64,000 nt of DNA from Silurus meridionalis (lineage: Eukaryota > Chordata > Actinopteri > Siluriformes > Siluridae): the NCBI RefSeq assembly GCF_014805685.1, contig NC_060884.1:14366856-14430855 (forward strand), written 5' to 3'. Positions 58,608 to 64,000 of this stretch are shown one piece after another. Below the pieces are notes generated by a model that saw only the letters and a list, made by a program, of their open reading frames with translations, searched no databases and was not told the origin of the DNA. Position 1 is the stretch's first letter; every line of letters begins with the position of its first letter. The position numbers were made by a program, and so were the translations under genes.

Positions 58608-58783
58608 CGATTTAGGAAGCTGGGGTCAGAGCACAGGGTCAGCGATGTTGCGGCACCCCTGGAGCACAGCCGGTTAAGGGCCTTGCCCAAGGGCCCCAAG
58701 AGTGGTAGGAGCAATACCAGGAATTGAACCGCTAACCTTGTCATAAGTAACCCAGAGCCTTAACCACTAAGCTACCATCTCTC
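58608..58783 (-). repeat. tRNA-derived SINE
   Basis: On the minus strand it begins gagatggtagcttagtggtt (A box), has ggttcaattcc as B box (58720-58730), then gggcccttgggcaaggccct taacc. It ends with gtgctctgaccccagcttcc followed by AT-rich DNA. The middle block is shared with the relic at 44893-45115. The head is tRNA-like but too diverged to name the parent tRNA. Confidence 0.7.
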
Positions 58784-59690
58784 CTGCTTTTAATTATGAG
58801 GTATCTGTCTAGTTCTTCTTCTCACACGAGTGTGATCTATAGACCTTCTGCTGTGAGCATTTATCCTAGAATACTAAGCCTTTCGTCTTTGTTTGCTAGC
58901 CATTTTTAGCTAAATGATTGAGGGATATTCTAACATATTGGGCTGCACAGCAATCACCTCCACAGTAGCACTTGATCCACACACATACAATGATACAAAA
59001 TAAGTGAGTCTTTTCAATCTGAATAAGGGAATCTGCCAAATGCCATTATTATAATTTGATGTAAAATAAGACAAGTACTTTATTAAAAAAAAAAAAAACT
59101 ATTCTGTATAGTACACTGCAATATGATTACTGTACTATAATTTAGCAGATGCTTTCATCCAAAACCAAAAACAAATACAAAGGATTCTGTAAGGATTCAT
59201 TCGTTATTTATTTTCTTTCTATCTTTCTTGCTACTCACAGTTGGCACTAAGCTCAGAAGGCCAGTCTATCCCTGGCATTCCAACACCCTCTGAGGGTGCC
59301 AGATGTTCTCAATCCAATTCAAATATATAATCCCCTTTAAGTGACTAAACTACTTTTTGTTTTTGCCATTACCAACAACTTGTGAGCATAAGTGAGATAG
59401 GGAAATAATTTGACTGTAAACAAAAAGCTTTGTCTAAAAACTGAGATCCTACTTCACCACCACAGTCTGGCGCAGTGACTGCAACACTGCTGAACTGGAT
59501 TGTTCACTCTTAGTTTCTTTTCCCATCACTCATAAATAAGATACAGAGGTATTAAATAATTTCCACCAGGCACAATGTTTCTTTGCTGACCTGAAGAGAG
59601 CATTTCATTCATGTTCACACTCAGAAGCCAAATAAGGGTTGGAGATCTATTTGGGATGGTGCTAAAAGAACATCATCTGCAAATAACAAG
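58784..59690. other. Gene-free DNA
   Basis: A run of 13 A lies at 59086-59098. No exon is recognised before LINE-related sequence starts near 59700. Confidence 0.5.
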
Positions 59691-59830
59691 AATATTGTTA
59701 TTCTTGAACAAGAACATGTGGACTTTGCAACGAGAGAAGCGAACACGCTGGATCTTGTTTACACAAACATCCCCGGCATGTATCGTGCAGAGCCCCGCCC
59801 CATCTCGGCTACTCAGACGTTCTGAAACAG

Positions 59831-60565
59831 GTGAAAACCTGGCCAGCAGGAGCCACCTCTGCTCTTCTGGACTGTTTTGAGTGCACTGAATGGGAGGCTG
59901 CAACCAATGGCGTTTCCTTTAACTTGGAGGAGTACACATCATCAGTGACTAGCTACATCAGCAAGTGTGTTGATGACGTGACGCAAAAGTGCGTGCGCAA
60001 AACAAAGAGACTCTGCCTTCAGAGCAGGGGACAAGACGGCCTTAAGAACAGCAAGGGCCAAACTGTTCCACTGTCCAAGCCCGCACACAGCAACAAAATC
60101 CACAACCACTTCCAGTACAGCGGAGACACTCAGCGCATGTGGCAGGTCATCCAGGCGATCACGAATTACAAGAAATCACCTGCTTGTGACCATGACGCCT
60201 CCCTCCCAGATGTGCTGAACGACTTATACGCCTGGTTCGAGGGACAGAACAACGTGAAGACGAGAAAGACCACCCCTCTTTACAGTGACCGGGTGCTCTG
60301 TCTAAGCACAGCTGAAGTGAGGAAAACTCTATGCAGAGTTAACCCACGGAAGTCCGCTGGACCAGACAACATTCCTGGCAGAGTGCTCAGGGAATATGCA
60401 GAACAGCTAGCGGATGTCTTTACCGACATCTTTAACATCTCCCTGAGCAGCAACGTTGTTCCTACGTGCCCCAAGACGATGATCATCGCCCCTGTGCTGA
60501 AGAAGTCTACTGTTTCCTGCCTCAATGACTATCGTCCTATTTCAAACATCGTGATGACATGCTTG

Positions 60566-60580
<15 letters not shown>
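59831..60580 (+). pseudogene. L2-type LINE ORF2, linker and reverse-transcriptase fingers
   Basis: A 249-codon open frame starting inside the old gene ([20 protein letters not shown]). The middle carries [20 protein letters not shown]. The end carries [20 protein letters not shown] then [20 protein letters not shown], and [15 protein letters not shown], the fingers region just before the palm. Compared with related elements, pieces are missing after CTEW and in the basic linker. The frame ends in CLRGSS because one T is lost near 60565. The normal continuation [20 protein letters not shown] is found in the next frame. Confidence 0.82.
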
Positions 60581-61038
<458 letters not shown>

Positions 61039-61640
61039 TCAGCATGCAGAGAGGAGGTGCACTATTTAACAGCCTGGTGTGAAGCCAACAACCTGTTTTT
61101 GAACGTTGACAAAACCAAAGAGATGGTTGTGCACAGAGTGGCCATTCTCCACTGATCATCGATGGATCCTCAGTGGAGATCATCAAGAGCACCAAATTCC
61201 TTGGTGTTCATCTGGTGGATAACCTCACCTGGTCACTCAAAACCAGCTCAATCTCCAAGAAAGCCCAGCAGCATCTCTACTTCTTGAGAAGGCTGAGGTA
61301 GGCTCATCTCTCTTCTCCCATCCTGACCATTTACTACTGAGGGACCATTTAGAGCATCCTGAACAGCTGCATCACTGCCTGGTTTAGGAACTGCACCATC
61401 TCGGATCGCAAGTCCCTACAGAGGATAGTGAGGACAGCTGAGAAGCTCATCTGAGTCTCTCTTCCCTCAATCATGGATATTTACACCACATCTGTAAAGC
61501 CAACAATATTGTGGATGACCCCACACACCCCTCACACTCTTGCCATCAGAAAAGCGGTTCCTACGCATTCGGGCCATCACATCCAGACTGTGTAACAGCT
61601 TTATCCCGCAAGCCATTAGGCTCCACAACACACAGAACTT
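61039..61640 (+). pseudogene. L2-type LINE ORF2, C-terminal domain
   Basis: Pieces in shifting frames: REEVHYLTAWCEANNLFLNV then [62 protein letters not shown] then LQRIVRTAEK, and near the end RFLRIRAITSRLCNSFIPQA IRLHN. This is the standard C-terminal region of such LINEs, with several stops. Confidence 0.78.
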
Positions 61641-61646
61641 AACTCG

Positions 61647-61648
<2 letters not shown>

Positions 61649-61711
<63 letters not shown>

Positions 61712-61730
61712 TCACTCACTCACTCACTCA
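61649..61730. repeat. (CA)n(CTCA)n microsatellite in the LINE 3' region
   Basis: About 29 CA units, then CTCA units to 61730. It lies directly after the LINE C-terminal coding remnant, probably within its 3' UTR. Confidence 0.95.
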
Positions 61731-61809
61731 ACTGTTACTGAAACGGTACAAGCTTAACTTAATACACACTCATTACTCATCTCAATCCATTCCACCACCA
61801 TTTATTTAT

Positions 61810-62041
61810 TAAAAACTTTCTTTCGGCTTCTCCCGTTAGAGGTCGCCACAGCGGATCCTCCGCATGTTTGATTTGGCACACGTTTTTCCGCTGGATGCCC
61901 TTCCTAACGCAACCCTCCCCAATTTATCCGGGCTTGGGACCGGCACTGAAAGTGGCTCTGGTTGGTTCCCTGACCGGGGATCAAACCCAGGCCGCAGCGG
62001 TGGGAGCACCGCATCCTAACCACTAGACCACCAGGGAACCT
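61810..62041 (-). mobile_element. tRNA-Glu-derived SINE, copy 2, nested in the L2-type LINE
   Basis: The minus-strand head (61966-62037) is 72 nt and tRNA-Glu-like, but the anticodon position reads CCC. The body matches copy 1 at 30384-30614 over its whole length. The tail is gtggcgacctctaacgggag then aagccgaaagaaag and a short A-rich end. A perfect 16-bp target duplication, accaccatttatttat, flanks it at 61794-61809 and 62042-62057. This shows insertion into the LINE 3' region after that LINE had settled, by target-primed reverse transcription. Confidence 0.92.
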
Positions 62042-62300
62042 ACCACCATTTATTTATACTTAACCATATTATACCATTTTTATGCTGTTTTTTGCAACTC
62101 TCAACTGCTGCTACTGCTGTTTTTTGCACTGCATTGTGTTAGTTTACATATACTCTTGTTATAATCTTTATAGTTCTCTTTGCACAGCACTGTATATTCA
62201 GAGTATACAGTAGGTTTACTGATTGGCCGTATCTTGTTTTATGTGTATTGTCCCACACTGTCTTGTGTTGTCTGTCTGTACTATCTGTCGGTACTAATAG

Positions 62301-63751
62301 AATTTTTGTGTAACTTAATTAAGTAAACCCATTGATGACTTGTTGAACATATGACTTGTGAAAAGAGGGCGCTATACACAATAATACATACAAAATTTGT
62401 GTCTCTGGCTGAAGCATTTTGACTGTGTGTGGACAGAAAAAAGCATAGATCATGAACAACCTTATGTCTTTCGGTGTACAATGGAACTAGCACTGAAGGT
62501 CCAATGTTTTCCCTGTCTTGCAATGCTGCCTGATGTTAAAGAAGGAACAGCCAGAACTAAGATTTGGAAATGTCTGAAGCAGAATTCAACAACCACACAT
62601 TCACAATTTATACATTCACCTTTTGTACGTTTAACAAGGATATAGGGGTTAACCAAAAATCTTAAATTTGGACTCCCTCAGACTTCCACTGTCATCAGAC
62701 TGTGTTCCACTGATCTAAAGTCCATTTCCTTGTGCTTCTTGTATTACAAGCCACAGTAATTTGCGTGTTGTATTGCAATGTGTTGGATGTGTGGGTTTGT
62801 ATGTGTGCAGGTGCCATTTCAAACTCTAATAGAGGCCTTCTTTGCACTCCAGGTTAATGAAGCCGTGCCCACCTCCTGTAGATGACCTCACCAGGAGGCG
62901 GCCGTATAAAGTGTTTCGTGTTTTGTGATTAAATTTGAATTTACCTACGCCTGTTCCGACTTCGAGTTTGCCCTGTACTGTTTTTGCGTCTTGGAGAGCT
63001 GATTGTAAATACTTTCTGTACTAAATCAGTTGTAAATATATGTACATATGTGTGTTGTCATGCTCACTGGTAGTAAGGCTGTGGCTGCCATTTGTGTTGG
63101 GTGTGGGTTTCTTGCCTGTTTTTGATGAGATACTGACTTATGCAGTCTCCTCTGACCAGTGGATGTTGAAATATGTCTGAAATATGAAATACTTGAACCC
63201 TGAGAAGTGTTTATGTAAATCAGTGGTTTCTGAGGCCAGTAATTTTGATAAACTAATTGTTCACAACAGAGGTAGCTACTGGTCCTCCTTTCTATGGACA
63301 GTCCTCATGAGAGCCTTTTTAATCATAGTGGTTGATGGTTTTGGAGAATGTGCTTGGCAATATTTTTAAAGTTCTTATGATTTTTCGGAATGACTAAACT
63401 TAATTTCTTAAAGTGATAGACTGTCTTTTCTACTTACTAAACTACAAGTGTTTTTTGCTATAATATGGATTTGTACACTAGTTGTGGTCACCTTTTCCTT
63501 GCACAAGAAAACTGATGGTCTAAAGCATAAAGAAGGGAACCAATGTCACAAACTATCTCTCGACAAGGCACACCTGTGAATTGATAAACATTCCGGGACA
63601 CAATCTCGAATTTGATAATAGAATGCAATGGGTTTGCCAAACTGTCATCAAAGCTAAATATAGCTACTTTGTATAAGCTAAAAAAGAAAGCATTTTCACA
63701 TATTCGCTTTTGTTTACTACATAATTCCACACATGTATGGCATCTTTAATA
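62301..63751. other. Gene-free DNA
   Basis: No exon is recognised. A CpG-containing stretch at 62850-63010 (ccaggaggcggccgtataaa, tacgcctgttccgacttcga) may be an old interspersed repeat, but no borders are visible. Overlapping frames at 62281-62656 are motif-free. Confidence 0.4.
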
Positions 63752-63759
63752 GTTTAGAC

Positions 63760-63933
63760 CAGTGGTCCCCAACCCCTGAGCCGCGGACCGGCACCAGTCC
63801 ATTGGTCAATTGGTACCTTGGAAAATTTTTATTTTATTTTGTTGTGAAAATATTGTCTGACATAAAACCGGTCCGTGAAAATATTGTACGACAATAATCC
63901 GGTCCGTGGCGCAAAAAAGGTTAAGGACCACTG
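63760..63933. mobile_element. Small hAT-type MITE
   Basis: The left end is cagtggtccccaacc. The right end read on the minus strand is cagtggtccttaacc (13 of 15 matched). A perfect 8-bp target duplication, gtttagac, flanks it (63752-63759 and 63934-63941). The 174-bp interior has repeated CCGGTCCGTG motifs near the right and GCGGACCGG near the left, typical of Charlie-type hAT MITEs. There is no coding. Confidence 0.92.
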
Positions 63934-64000
63934 GTTTAGACGTCTTCAGTATTAATATACAATGTTGAAAGGAAAAAAAAAGAAAAACCACTGAAGGAGA

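Noticed and set aside
62281..62656. Small frames on both strands after the L2-type LINE
   Set aside because: Short, overlapping and motif-free. The first part is LINE 3' UTR.

Overview
The window looks like AT-rich intergenic DNA from a teleost fish. The evidence is very dense microsatellites (CA/GT, GA/CT, CTTT, CTAT, AAT), together with Tc1, pogo/Tigger, hAT and piggyBac transposon remains, RTE and L2-type LINEs, and tRNA-derived SINEs of types common in teleosts. A catfish or other ostariophysan is possible, but the species cannot be fixed from the sequence. I find no convincing exon of a host protein-coding gene, no rRNA, no free-standing tRNA gene and no CRISPR array. Almost every open frame is a by-product of simple repeats or of transposon remains.

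Layout. About 1-30.1 kb is mostly non-repetitive DNA cut by microsatellites. It holds one short hAT-type element (7567-8226), a self-complementary AT-rich block (21745-21868) and several high-complexity or CpG-containing blocks that could be regulatory. From 30.1 to 34.4 kb lies a transposon cluster: a hAT element carrying both ends of its transposase (30127-32101) with a tRNA-Glu-derived SINE inside it, then a piggyBac transposase pseudogene on the minus strand, then a MITE with hairpin-containing ends. About 34.4-42.2 kb is again mostly non-repetitive. From 42.2 to 54.5 kb there are a hAT-like element, SINE relics, a pogo/Tigger element (46433-47149), a hAT MITE (47412-47926), a Tc1 relic joined to a LINE fragment (about 52320-52671), and a Tc1 deletion derivative (53982-54532). 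From 54.59 to 57.12 kb is a 5'-truncated RTE-type LINE on the minus strand. From 59.7 to 62.3 kb is a broken L2-type LINE on the plus strand whose 3' region was later hit by a second copy of the tRNA-Glu SINE, leaving a perfect 16-bp target duplication. A small hAT MITE with a perfect 8-bp duplication sits at 63760-63933.

How the parts relate. The clearest relationship is between the tRNA-Glu SINE (two copies) and the RTE-type LINE. The SINE's 3' tail matches the last ORF codons and 3' end of the LINE, the arrangement expected of a SINE that borrows a LINE's reverse transcriptase. All transposase and reverse-transcriptase genes seen here are disrupted, so none of these copies should make its own protein. 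No new defence or enzymatic system is visible. The points most worth checking are the SINE-LINE pair, the nested insertions, the CpG-containing block at 27.9-28.2 kb, and the hairpin-forming repeats.
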